64,000 bases of DNA from Platycarya strobilacea. Taxonomy: Eukaryota > Streptophyta > Magnoliopsida > Fagales > Juglandaceae. Position 1 is the stretch's first letter. Each line of letters begins with the position of its first letter. A program made the position numbers and the translations under genes. This document shows, one piece after another, positions 1 through 10,462 of the stretch. The stretch spans positions 29,580,905 to 29,644,904 of the forward strand of contig CM072550.1 of NCBI GenBank assembly GCA_036898215.1. The letters are read 5' to 3'. Below the pieces are notes generated by a model. That model searched no databases and had not been told where the DNA came from. It worked only from the letters and a program-made list of their open reading frames with translations.

Positions 1-1338
1 CAAAATAAAAAACATGGAAAAGCATTCATGTTATAATTTTATTTTCTCTGAAATGAGATTTCTTTTTCTTCTCTTGTAGCCTGCCTACATTGAAAGAGCT
101 AGATAAATGTGGAGCAACTGTGCTAAACCCAGAATCATTATGGTTCTGAAGGAAAATATCACACAGTTGTATAGTACATCTCATCATTTTGGCAACGATG
201 CTAGTGCATATATGGATTTCTTCCTGTACCTGTTCTCCCTTTTTGAGCTTATTTATCTCTCAAACTTTATTTATTATCTCAACAGGAGAAAGAACTTTTG
301 AAAAGAATGTGCCAGAGTTTTAAGCTGTATCCAAGATATAATAGGAGATAGGTGGTGGCCAATGGATCTAATGCTATGTCCATGGTATGGTTGGTTTATT
401 TAAAAGAGTGATGAGCCAATATGCCTCCCCTAAATAACACTAAATTATTTAGCAAACCTCAGTACCACAATACATTTCAAACAAAAATGATTATTTTAAG
501 TAAGAAGAATGCATAAAACATCTGGCATGGAAAATCAGTAAAAGTTGAGCAATTACATATCAAAACTAGTAATTATTTAAGCATGGAAATACGAATAATT
601 ACTTGAACCATTATTTACCATTCATTCCCAATCAAATGCAAATAAAGAGTGATTGAGATCTGTGAAAAAACAGAGTCTCAGTTACTGGTCAGGAAAAAAA
701 ATCTTAGTGTACAAACATATGCAAAGCAAAAGCCTAGGGTGACAAAAACACTACCTTTTACCCTAATTTATTTTTAACTCTGTTGCTTCCTGTATAATGC
801 CAACTTTTTATTATTAACCTTTCTTCAACATAATAACCTAAGTATACACTAGCATGTTATTGACTGTAACTACTCTTGTCAAATGAATTATTTATATGCA
901 TTCTATTTTAGTTGAAATCAGGTCATTAAATTTCTATTTTCCATTCAATCTTTCCTCTAAATTAAAGTTACAAATTGGGGAGACGAACTACTGAAAGTCA
1001 ATTTATTTTCAGCCATTTTCAGATCTACATAGAGAGAGTGTGTATGTAGTGTGTGTTTGTGATTTGTGTGTGTTTTTATGTTTATTGAGCCTAAAAGATG
1101 TGGACTTTGGATCAAGATGTTTTTATGTTTATATTTCATCTTTTGTTTTTATTGGTTTTGTACAAAAGGATGGATGGATATATGTTTGCTAAAGAAAAAT
1201 GGATGCTCATGTGTCTTAGAAGGAAAATTATTTGATATGTAATTGTTCAACTTTTGCTGATTGGTCGGGGGATTAGTATTCCTTCTCATGGAAATACACT
1301 CATGTCTTTAATATTAACTCAATGTTTTTTTATAGCAG
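1..1338. other. Low-coding AT-rich DNA, no supported gene
   Basis: AT-rich sequence with no long open frame. A pyrimidine tract ending in TTGTAG at 70-79 is followed by a short open stretch (about 81-143, reading LPTLKELDKCGATVLNPESL in one frame) that could be an exon of the same gene as the candidate exons downstream. There is no second supporting signal, so it is only noted. A GT-rich patch lies at 1036-1080. Confidence 0.4.
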
Positions 1339-1434
1339 GGCCCATTGCACTCTAGTTTAGCTAGAGCTAACTCATTGGGCTTCTTTTGCCATGCACTGCA
1401 GTCGATTTCAACGGGGAATATATATTATGTGCAG
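1339..1434 (+). CDS. Candidate internal exon of an unidentified host gene
   Basis: A pyrimidine-rich stretch ending in TATAGCAG precedes position 1339, and a strong GTATGT donor starts at 1435. Between them the frame stays open. It encodes a peptide whose core reads LARANSLGFFCHALQSIS, followed by TGNIYYVQ, and ends in phase 0. Next in phase is the candidate terminal exon at 3970-4053. I do not recognise the protein family. The support is only splice-site quality, the open frame and protein-like composition in a non-repetitive stretch. It could equally be a decayed gene fragment, and the rest of the gene would lie upstream of the window. Confidence 0.4.
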
Positions 1435-3969
1435 GTATGTTTTGTTGTTTAATTTTCCTATCACTCCACCCTCATGCAGCCACTTTTTTTGCTGGATGGC
1501 TTGTTTGAATAATAATTTTTTAGACACTGTCAATCTGAAAGCATGTTCTTCCTTTCTGTTTAGTTTGTGTAAATCTGGCCTTTAAATAGGTGCAAGGGAA
1601 TATCGATAAATCTGTCCTGATTTGAATCTTGCAATTTTTCTCACATTAATATCATTTTGTAGCTCCTTTTTGTAATTGTGTTAGATTTGGTGAGTATGAA
1701 GGCACATTTAGATTTTTATTATGCTTGATCACGTTAAATTTTGGTCTTTATGTTTGCACAAGAAAAACAAGTTAGGCTGCACCTTGTCTTAAGGATGCTG
1801 CTTTATCTCTTGACAGGCAATGGGAAAAGGTTATTTGGTTTTAGTTTATTTTAGTGGTTTCTGCCATATTAGATAGTGGAGCAAATGCTTCTACTATAAT
1901 TTCTTTTGGCACTTGGAAAAAATCATGTATTATTTTGATATCATGTTTAAATGATAAAGTATTTTCTACATTATGGAATGGATGATTATTGCAATAAAAG
2001 TGCACAAGAGAAACATTTATTTTTAGTAATATGAGTTTTTCCTAATCAGTAAAGAAGGACTTTTGTTAATGAAAAGAAGCATAGCTCAAGTAAATGGGAC
2101 TTTTAGCTTGTTGAGTTTATTTAGAAAACATGGTTATGACAATTCGAGAACTGTTTGATTTCCCAGTTGATTCTTATATTGCTAATGAAGCCGTGGATAG
2201 CATCTAGAAACTATTTGTTGTTTTTAACTGTCAAATTTACACATGGAAGCCGTGCAGCTACTTCCAAGTTCTTCCCCCACCCCCCTCTCCCTCTCCCTCT
2301 CCCTCTCCCTCTCTCTCTCTATCATTTCATAGGATTATGTAGGTTAAAATGGTAATGGCATTCTGGGAAGGACCTTTTGAACTTATTTCCAAATTAATGA
2401 TAAACTAATTTTCCTGACTGGCTTATTATGATGTATGTAACTTGGTGATGTTATGTTAAAGTCCAAGTTGACTAAAGAGATTGCAGATTTGAATTCATGT
2501 GATTATATGTAACTAGTCTTGTATTGTACTTTCTTTCCACAAAGCATGACCAGAAAGCAAAAAAGGGGGGAAATAAAGTTCAAGAAATGAATCTTAAATC
2601 TCTTTTACTAAAGTCAAAAGACTTAGAACAGAGGTGATCCATTACCATGCATTGTGGAGTATTTAGAACCTAGAGATTCTCTTCTGTCTATCTGGCAGAT
2701 AAGGATAGAAGAAAAAGTGGATTTGTAATTACATTTTTATGAGCATATTCTAAAGTAAGGTAACGTGGTAGCTAAGTTTGTCTAGCATTTAAGGCAATTA
2801 ATCAATAAGTAATATATTATACAATTCAAATTCTGCTGTCTTTTTCTCAAACAAGTTGAGTTATTTTCTTTCTTTTTGATGAATTTCATGTAGTACAATA
2901 ACAACTAATTGGAGCCACCTCTCGATTTATGTAATGTCTCTCTCTGCACACAAACAAATTGGGAGACCACTTTATCATTAAATATCCACTAAGCAAATGC
3001 CTAATCAGAAAGGATGCACAACTTCATGTAAAAAAGTTATGAAGAGTACTAAATATATAATATTAAAGACATGCAACTTGTACTTAATGGTCCCTCTAGG
3101 CCTAGAATATAAAATCTTAAATTAAGAGTGCCACTAATTAGGATATGATGGATAATTCATATATATTTTTATTGTTAAAATATTACCATATTTATTATAA
3201 AATATATTCATAATATTCTAGCAAGCATGTTTAGTAATATATATGATGACTTATTCTCTCTTGGTCCAATATATATCTTAAGCTTTTCTGTCATTGTTCC
3301 GGGCCAGCTTGGAGGGATGGGTGCTTCCACTTTTTGGCGTCTTGCATTGTTTTCCTTCAGCCTTATCCTTAGCTCGGGTGATTTGTTTGGATTATTCTTG
3401 GGGCGTACGTACATATGTTCAAACAGTCAATTGTGCTTTACTTAAAGTCTGAAATGCTGAAACCTAGTCTAGCTACTCTGGTAGTGAGACTAATCTAGAG
3501 TTAACTGATATTTTTAGCAACATTGTCTGAACTAGTTCTCAAACAAAGCGGCCAATATAATTTGATCAGTATTACTTGAAGTTGATGGCTTAAGACCTTG
3601 TAAAATGTTTTTAAAATGTTATCAAACTAAAGTCATAATGTAATATATTTAAAATGTTCAAAGTTCATATATTCAAAATGATTTTAGTCTTAGAATTAGC
3701 ATTGCAGTTGGTGTAAGGATCTGCACATAGGGAATGTATGGTGTAAGCAGAATATTTAAAATGTTTTATAGTATATTGTGGTTGGTGTAAGCAGAATAGC
3801 TATAAGGAAACGTCTTGTAGTTATATCTACAAGGTGGAAGTAGATGAGGTACCCAATATATTTAAAATGTTCTCAAACTAATTTATTTTTTCTTATAAGT
3901 GAGTACAATTAGGAAAATCACATTATGCTGCTCACATTGTAGTTTTCTTCTATTTCACCCTTATGTTAG
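1435..3969. other. Non-coding DNA, possible intron
   Basis: AT-rich, with no long open frame on either strand apart from weak ORFs of under 75 codons. It contains a CT-rich microsatellite at 2272-2320. If the two candidate exons belong to one gene, this would be a 2.5-kb intron, starting GTATGT and ending TTATGTTAG. A short overlapping pair of opposite-strand ORFs at 3208-3445 resembles no family I know. Confidence 0.35.
2272..2320. repeat. Pyrimidine microsatellite (CCCTCT)n/(CT)n
   Basis: A run of C followed by repeated CCCTCT units and then CT units, with no purine over about 45 bases. It lies in otherwise AT-rich non-coding DNA. Confidence 0.9.
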
Positions 3970-4053
3970 GCATATGAAGCATGGATGCATGGGCTTATGC
4001 AAAAGAGATGTGCTTTTGATCAGCGACATGACAAGATATGGCCACCCGAGTAG
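3970..4053 (+). CDS. Candidate terminal exon of an unidentified host gene
   Basis: An acceptor (TTATGTTAG) ends at 3969. The following 27 codons are open and end with TAG at 4051-4053. The peptide starts AYEAWMHGLMQKRCAF and ends RHDKIWPPE, a composition typical of a real protein end (Trp, Met, His and Cys rich, no low complexity). The exon is in phase 0, matching the phase at which the candidate exon at 1339-1434 ends. The family is not recognised. A chance open stretch of this length is possible, so confidence is moderate at best. Confidence 0.4.
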   Translation, partial: AYEAWMHGLMQKRCAFDQRHDKIWPPE

Positions 4054-4339
4054 CAGCAACGTGAGTTGAATCCAAGATCTTGCCGCCTTATCTTAGTGAT
4101 AGTAGACTCCTGAGAACTGTTATAACAGTCATGTGTGACTTATTTAATTAGTAACTCAGTTTGTACTTTATATGAGTATAATGCACCACCTCAATGTATA
4201 AATACAATAATATGACTTTGGATGAATTGATGTTTAAAGAGATTAATGAATTCATTTGTTAATAGAAATCTGTGATTATATGGCATTTGACAGATCTGAA
4301 TGTGATTTCAAGAAATCCAAAATGAAAAAAAAAAAATTA

Positions 4340-4809
4340 GCTTTTGCAGCATTTTTTATCCTATAGCAACGAAAAAAGACGTCGCATTTGACATTTGTAA
4401 GAGGAAATTATTTAGCAGCGCCAAGAAAAATGTGCTGCTAAAACTATTTGCAGCGATAAAACAACCGTTGCAATTGAATTTTGGCAAGTGAAATATATTG
4501 CGGCGGTGCCCTAGTTGCTGCTTAACATATTTGCGACGTAAATGTATCGCTGCTGTAATCTATTTCAGCACCAAAGATAGATTTTGGCAACGATTGACAA
4601 CTAAAATAATGAAGCCTTTTTGCGACATCTATTTGCACAATTGCGACGAAAAAAATGCTGGGAAAAATGTTACTTTTTGCTGCGATTTTTTATTTTCGTA
4701 GCGGCGATCTTGCAGCAAGGTTTTATCACCGAGAAAGAACATTGCCAGCATTTTTTTGATTTCTAGCAATGAAAAATTTTGCTGCAAAAAGTGTTATTCC
4801 TTGTAATGA
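4340..4809. mobile_element. CACTA-end-like remnant with GCGACG/GCAGC sub-terminal repeats
   Basis: The stretch is densely filled with short variants of TTGCAGC, GCGACG and GCAACGAAAA in both orientations, as in the sub-terminal repeats of plant CACTA elements. It ends with TATTCCTTGTAATG at 4796-4809, which read from the minus strand (CATTACAAGGAATA) is close to the common CACTACAAGAAA terminus. No opposite end is visible, so this is probably one end of a deleted element. The left limit is approximate. Confidence 0.5.
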
Positions 4810-4810
4810 T

Positions 4811-5402
4811 AGGCCCGGAATTGAAATTATCGATAATTCTATACGGAGTTAGATTTGCATAATAGACGATCTGGAGTCGGATGATGTGTGGCGCAGTGCC
4901 CCCAGTATCCTGATTTTAATAATAAAACAAAATAGAAAAGATGGAATACAATGATAAATGCAGGAGTCATAGAGAGAAATCAAATTTGGGGCTTTGATAG
5001 AAAGTTTAGAGAAAGAAATCGAACCATTCTCTCTGGCGACCAACAGATCATTTTTTTCAATATCTCTCTTTTCGGAGTCAAAGGTTGAAGATGACTTTTC
5101 TAGAATTTTTCTCTCTCCATAGACTTTGGGATCCCACATTGACAATGGCCAGAAGTTAAAGGAAGCTGGTTGTCAGAGAGAATGGTTAGAAAATTCAGTT
5201 TCTTTCTCTAAACTTTATGTCGAAGTCCCAAATTTGATTTCTCTCTAGACTCCCTTGTTTGCCATTGTATTCCATCCTTTCTAGTTTTTTTTTTCTAAAT
5301 TAGGATGATGTGGCAGCGTGCCACATCATACGACTCCAAATTGACCATGCAAATCTAACTCCGTATAGAATTATTGCGAAATTATTAATGCAACGGGACT
5401 TA
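4811..5402. mobile_element. Foldback MITE about 590 bp long
   Basis: The two halves are inverted copies of each other. Positions 4835-4860 and 5347-5372 are a perfect 26-bp inverted repeat (left copy starts AATTCTATACGGAGTTAG). The pairing continues inward through the GGAGTCG/CGACTCC and ATGATGTG/CACATCAT blocks to the AGAGAAATCAAATTTGGG block (4973-4990) and its inverted partner near 5230-5247. It also continues outward with mismatches to GGCCCGG on the left and CAACGGGAC on the right. No coding capacity is seen. The target-site duplication is not clear, so the superfamily is undetermined and the outer limits are approximate. Confidence 0.75.
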
Positions 5403-5537
5403 AGGAAATATATACCTGCAGTTTTATCAAGAAAATATATTTAATATATATTATACGAAATCACTAGAAATTCTAATGTGGCACTAAACATGTCAAATAA
5501 AAAAATATGAAAAAATTAAAAGATGGTATTGAAAGGG
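5403..5537. other. AT-rich spacer before the gypsy LTR
   Basis: AT-rich spacer with no gene. The base composition changes sharply to GC-rich near 5538, which is one reason for placing the LTR start there. Confidence 0.4.
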
Positions 5538-6251
5538 TGTCCAGCTCATCCAGACTCGAGCCCAAAAAGGTTATCAGGCCCAAGACCCGTGATCCACACC
5601 CACCACAACGCAGCGTCCGAATTCAACTAGGGAGACTGAAACCGGGGACAAGCCAAGTCCCTGGTTATCCCGACTTGGGCAGAAGGAGATTAAATCGGCT
5701 TCGAGGACACGCTAAGGCCAGAACGACGGCTCACGTACTGATATATCTCCTGGACCCGCCTCACATCAAGATCACTCCCGCATTTATGAACGACAGACAA
5801 CCGCCGGTCTACAGATCTCCCCTCTTAAATGCGGAGACACTACAAACATACATCATTAATTGCTAGATTGATGAAAGATACAGCGGCATTTAATTCTCCT
5901 TTCCAAAAGGGTCTAATTGAGCATTAAATGAAGGGATACTTAATTAATGCGATGAGACCGACCGAATCAGACCAGGTTTTCCTATCGAGGATGACGATCG
6001 AGTGATGTCCCGATTTTCGGCACTTTCGTCACACAAACCCTCCTTCCAATGGAACACCTATAAATAACACCAACCCAATGACGAAAAGACGGTACATTCT
6101 CAAATTCTCTTATTCCCTCTGCTATATATTTTCTCCCCAACACTAACTTGATCGTCGGAGCGGTCCCGGACCCCGATCTCCCTTGCTCTTGTTTTGCAGG
6201 TTACTATCGGACGGGATTTGGTAAACCAGACTGCAGAATACGTCCTTAACA
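5538..6251 (+). repeat. 5' LTR of the TAT gypsy element
   Basis: It begins at TGTCCAGC, where composition turns GC-rich, and ends TTAACA just before TGGCTCCGTCTGTGGGA, the leader that follows the LTR in TAT elements. CCAAT and TATA motifs lie near the 3' part, as expected of a U3/R junction. With no 3' LTR to compare, the start is uncertain by tens of bases, while the end is well supported. Confidence 0.6.
6045..6066 (+). promoter_or_regulatory. LTR promoter: CCAAT motif plus TATAAATA box
   Basis: CCAAT at 6046-6050 and TATAAATA at 6059-6066 lie about 185 bases upstream of the LTR end. Transcription would then start near 6090, inside the LTR, and run through gag. This is a motif call only. 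Confidence 0.6.
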
Positions 6252-6270
6252 GTGGCTCCGTCTGTGGGAT
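6252..6270 (+). promoter_or_regulatory. Primer-binding-site region
   Basis: GTGGCTCCGTCTGTGGG directly follows the LTR end. This matches the conserved TGGCGCCGTCTGTGGGA leader of plant TAT elements with one or two changes. The primer tRNA cannot be named with confidence from this sequence. Confidence 0.6.
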
Positions 6271-6300
6271 TAGTTTGTTTCTGATCAACGTACTTTTTGC

Positions 6301-7200
6301 ATGTCTACTCTACCATTGTCCCAAACGACCAAGCACGACCAGCAGACAAATCCGTTGATGGAAGAAAGACTAGAAGCATTGGAAGAAATGGTGTGGAAGC
6401 TGAAGGAGGAGAATGCCGCCCTCCGGCAACCACGCGAAGAGGCATCGGCCCATGGCGAAACCAATCTGGGAGAGAATGTGAGCTCCCGACTTCCTGAGAA
6501 GAGCGAGGCCTCTGAAGGAGAACGACGCCGGATGCATACCGAGCTAAAGGAGTTGGGGGACAAGTACGCTGAAATGGCAAAACCAATCAACCCGGCAGTA
6601 GGGCACCTCTCCTCACAGGGAAGCATAGGGACGCCCTACAGCGCAGACGTCCTGGTCGTCCCTCTCCCGCCCAAATTCAAAGTCCCACAAGTAGAACTGT
6701 ATGATGGGTCTCAGGATCCTGTGGAACACATAGAAGCCTTTAAAGCCCATATCAGCCTACATGGCTATTCTGGCGAAGTAGCGTGCCGAGCATTCCCTCT
6801 CACACTAAAGGGGATGGCTAGGACATGGTTCGGAACCATTCCTCCGGGATCAGTCAGTAGCTTCGAGACGTTAGCCCGACTCTTCATCACCCAATTCATG
6901 GCCAGTAGGAAACGAAGGCGCCCCGCGGCGTACCTATTGACCGTCAAGCAAGGAGAGAAGGAAAGCCTGAAAGGGTACCTGACCAGGTTCAACAAAGAAA
7001 GAATGACCACCGACAACCAGGACGAAAAGATCACCCTAGTGGCCTTCCTGGACGGCATATGGCCCAGGAGCCCCTTCATGGTGAAGATAGCCCGCAAAAC
7101 TCCCACCATTCTGAATGGGTTCATGGATCAGGCTGACGGATTTATCAACGCCGAAGATACGCTCGAAGCCCTAGTAGCCCCGCGACGAGGAGAGCTCTGA
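6301..7200 (+). CDS. gag: Gag polyprotein, N-terminal and capsid part (TAT gypsy)
   Basis: A 299-codon frame starting at an ATG 50 bases after the LTR. It opens with a short coiled-coil-like segment (LEEMVWKLKEENAALR) and a charged linker. A retrotransposon gag (capsid-like) domain follows at about residues 120-270, with the typical core blocks YDGSQDPVEHIEAF and ARTWF. It would form the particle that packages the element RNA in the cytoplasm. The frame stops at 7198-7200 before the zinc knuckle, which lies in another frame from 7393, so gag is broken by frameshift between the two. The copy at 15558-16334 is nearly the same over most of its length. Confidence 0.85.
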   Translation: MSTLPLSQTTKHDQQTNPLMEERLEALEEMVWKLKEENAALRQPREEASAHGETNLGENVSSRLPEKSEASEGERRRMHTELKELGDKYAEMAKPINPAVGHLSSQGSIGTPYSADVLVVPLPPKFKVPQVELYDGSQDPVEHIEAFKAHISLHGYSGEVACRAFPLTLKGMARTWFGTIPPGSVSSFETLARLFITQFMASRKRRRPAAYLLTVKQGEKESLKGYLTRFNKERMTTDNQDEKITLVAFLDGIWPRSPFMVKIARKTPTILNGFMDQADGFINAEDTLEALVAPRRGEL

Positions 7201-7392
7201 TAGCATGATTGAAAAACAACCAATGCCGGGGAAAGTTCAGCAGGCATCGGGGGGTAGAAAGTTCCCAGATGAAATGAGGAGAAGAGACTCCCAACGGGAA
7301 CACAGACTGTCGTCATAGCCTCAATCCAGCTTGGCAGTAGAAGATCAGAGCCGATCTAAATTGAGGCGAGAGTCCATTAGAAGAAGAAGGGG

Positions 7393-8823
7393 ATGTATTA
7401 CGAGTATCAAAAGTCTAAGGGCCACAACACTGAAGACTGCCAGGTTTTAAAGAATAGACAAATGGATGAACAGATGAACAATCAAAGAGATAGAACCCGG
7501 TCGAGGACCCCTCACCGGGAACGAGAGTCAAGCAAACACCGAGGTGAACCCGTATCTAGCCACCCAATAGGCGAGATCAAAACCATTGTTGGGGGACCAT
7601 CCCGAGGAGGGACTACGTCTTCCTCTCAAAGGGCACATGCGCGGAGAGCCAGATATGGGGAAGTTTACTCACTGGGGCGAGCACCGAGACAGGGCAACCC
7701 GGGTCCCAAAGGAGAATCAATAATCTTCAACGAGCAGGATGGAAAGGGGATCGCCTTTCCGCACGATGACGCTTTGGTGATATCAGCATTGGTAGCAAAT
7801 TTCACGGTTAAAAGGATACTGGTTGACAACGGGAGTTCAGCGGATATCTTGTTCTGGGAGGCCTTCATGCAGATGGGGATCGACCCCCACCAACTTCGGC
7901 CCATCCAAGCCCCCCTTAAAGGATTTACGGGTGAAGCAATACACCCCGAAGGCCTGATAACTCTCCCGGTCTTGATGGGTTCCGCGCCCAGGACCATGTC
8001 CATCATGACCGAATTTCTGGTAGTGAAAGCTCCCTCCTTCTACAATGCCATCCTAGGGAGGCTGACCCTAAATAACTTGAGGGCAGTCACTTCTACCTAC
8101 TACCTCAAAATGAAGTTTTCGACCGACAGAGGAATAGGTGAAGTCAGAGGAGAGCAAGTCACCTCCAGGGAATGCTACGCCCGGGAATTGAAACACAAGG
8201 TCAATTCCGTGGCTACGATCTCCCTGGAGGGCGAGCATACCGAGTTTCCGCCTGCACCTCTCCGAGCAGTTTGGGACGATGAGATCAGGGACGAAGCGAC
8301 ACTGCGTCAAGTGGAACCCAACGAGCCTCTGGAATTGATTCCGGTCGATGGCGACAACCCGGATCGGACAGTGCGAGTCGAAACCATAATGGATCCAAGA
8401 ATACATGCAGAGCTCAAGGCTCTCCTCATTGAGCACAAGGACATATTCGCCTGGACACATACTGACATGCCCGGAATCGACAGGTCCGTAATAGAACACC
8501 GGCTGTGTGTCAACCCGACAGCCCGGACAGTTAGGCAAAAAAGAAGAAGCTTCTGTGCTGAGAAATATGCCGCCATTGTAGAAGAAGTGGACAGGCTCCT
8601 GGCCGTTGGGTTCATCCGAGAGGCTCACTACCCGGAATGGCTGTCTAACGTAGTATTGGTAAAGAAGACCAACGGAAAATGGCGTATGTGTGTTGACTTC
8701 ACCGATTTGAACAAAATCTGCCCTAAAGATAGCTTCCCTCTGCCGCGCATCGATCTCATTGTAGATTCAACTGCTGGGCACTCTCTCCTCAGCTTCATGG
8801 ACGCCTATTCGGGTTATAATTAG
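7393..8823 (+). pseudogene. pol: Gag zinc-knuckle remnant, aspartic protease and RT N-terminal half
   Basis: The frame opens with the nucleocapsid knuckle GHNTEDC. The first Cys and first His of the C-H-H-C set are replaced here (YYEYQ), although both are intact in the sister copy at 16.5 kb. The retropepsin active site LVDNGSSAD lies near 7820-7845. The RT starts near 8490 and shows LPRIDLIVDSTAG and FMDAYSGYN. The frame ends at TAG (8821-8823) exactly where Ty3-type RTs have Gln after DAYSGYN, so this is a CAG-to-TAG nonsense change inside RT. The protein would have processed the polyprotein and begun reverse transcription. Confidence 0.85.
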
Positions 8824-9911
8824 ATCAGAATGAGCATGGACGATGAGGAAAAAATGGTGTTCATTACAGATCGCGGACTCTATTACTACACCGCCATGCT
8901 TTTGGACTTAAGAACGCGGGGGCTACTTATCAACGGTTGGTTAATCGTATGTTTAAAAAACAAATTGGGAGAAACATGGAAGTTTACGTCGATGACCTCC
9001 TAGTCAAGAGCCGCTCCCCTAACGACCATGTGACGGACCTGAGAGAGGCCTTCTCTATTCTGCGGCATTATCAGATGAAGCTCAACCCTGCCAAGTGCAC
9101 CTTCGGGGTCGAGTCAGGGAAGTTCTTGGGGTACATGGTCTCTGAAAGAGGAATTGAAGCCAACCCCGAGAAGATACAGGCTATCCTCGGAATGGCATCC
9201 TCGAGGAACCTGAATGAAGTCCAGCGATTAGCTGGTCGAATTGCTGCTCTCAGCCGGTTCATAGCAAGGTCGACCGATCGATGCCTTCCCTTTTTCCAAG
9301 TCCTCCGAAAAGCACATGAGTGGGACACATCGTGCGAGCAGGCATTCGAACAACTCAAAGATTATCTGACATGTCCTCCGTTACTTAGCCAGACGGCTCC
9401 CGGAGAGACCCTTGTGGCTTATTTGGTAGTCTCGCCTCATGCAACATCTGCAGTTCTAGTGAGAGAAACCGATCAGGGTCAGAAACCTGTGTACTATATT
9501 AGCAGGGCACTTCAAGGAGTAGAAGCCAGGTACCCCCGTACAGAGATGATGATATTCGCCTTACTGACAGCTGCGCGTCGGCTGCGTCCATACTTCCAAG
9601 CCCACACCATAAGAGTAATGACCGATCAGCCCCTTGGAACCATTCTCCAGAAGCCCGATACGTCCGGTCGATTAGCCAAATGGACAATCGAACTGAGCGA
9701 GTTTTATTTAACGTTCCAGCCCAGATCAGCGATGAAAGCACAAACACTGGCGGATTTTGTAGCAGAGTACACTGGGTTCCCAGAAGAGATCCCCAGTGAA
9801 CCTCGGGGGCAGCATGGCAGCTGTACGTTGATGGGTCCTCATGCCGAGCTGGGGGTGGAGCGGGTGTACACATCGTCACCGACCAGGGCGTCCAACACAA
9901 CTATGGTATAG
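8824..9911 (+). pseudogene. pol: RT C-terminal half and first RNase H
   Basis: This continues the RT after the TAG stop. There is a one-base frameshift near 8895-8905, in the conserved FGLKNAGATYQR region. The catalytic YVDD is intact at 8985-8996, followed by the KCTFGV and FLGYMVSERG blocks of the palm and thumb. RNase H of the Ty3 type follows (about 9400-9770), with PVYYISRAL and the RLAKWTIELSEF stretch. The DNA polymerase motif is preserved, but the flanking stop and frameshift prevent a single product. Confidence 0.85.
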
Positions 9912-10462
9912 GCCTAACTTTCAAAGTAACCAACAATGAAGCAGAATATGAGGCCCTCATAGCTGGAATGACAATTGCCAGAGTCCTTGGGGCAACAGAG
10001 CTGGAAGCCTGAACTGATTCTAAAATAGTGTTTCATCAAGTACTCGGCCAATACATCACCAAAAGCAAAAAGTTGCAAAAATACCTGGAGCTAGTATGCA
10101 TCGAGAGAGATCAATTCAGATACTTCCGTTTACTGCGGATCCCAAGGGAAGAAAATCATATAGCAGATCGACTGGCAAAAATAGCATCGGGAAAAGATGA
10201 ACACCCGCCCCCAGAAAACACAGAGATCAGAACAGTAGATACCCCCTCCACCAACAGAGAAATCAGAGTAGTGGCCGCTGCAGATCCTGACTGGGCAACC
10301 GATATCACAGAATACCTCCGCACAGGCACATTGCCTCCTGACCCGGGCCAGGCCCGCAAGATAAAGAATAGATCGGCCAGATTCACACTAGTTGACGGAT
10401 CGCTGTATAGAAAGGGTTTCTCTGAACCACTGCTCAGGTGTGTGACGAAAGAAGAAGGGTAA
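9805..10462 (+). pseudogene. Second (archaeal-type) RNase H of the TAT lineage
   Basis: A second RNase H fold follows the first directly, read across two frames. The four expected acidic positions are visible: Asp in YVDGSS (near 9830), Glu in NNEAEYEA (near 9940), Asp in TDSK (near 10015) and Asp in HIADRLA (near 10165). A frame change near 9900 and a TGA at 10011-10013, just before TDSK, break it. The remainder to 10462 is the linker to integrase (LYRKGFSEPLLRCV). Plant TAT elements are known for this dual RNase H arrangement. Confidence 0.8.

Noticed and set aside
3208..3445. Overlapping ORFs on both strands (68 and 72 codons)
   Set aside because: Short, with no recognised domain and no promoter or splice context. 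The minus peptide is Arg/Lys/Pro rich but matches no family I can name.
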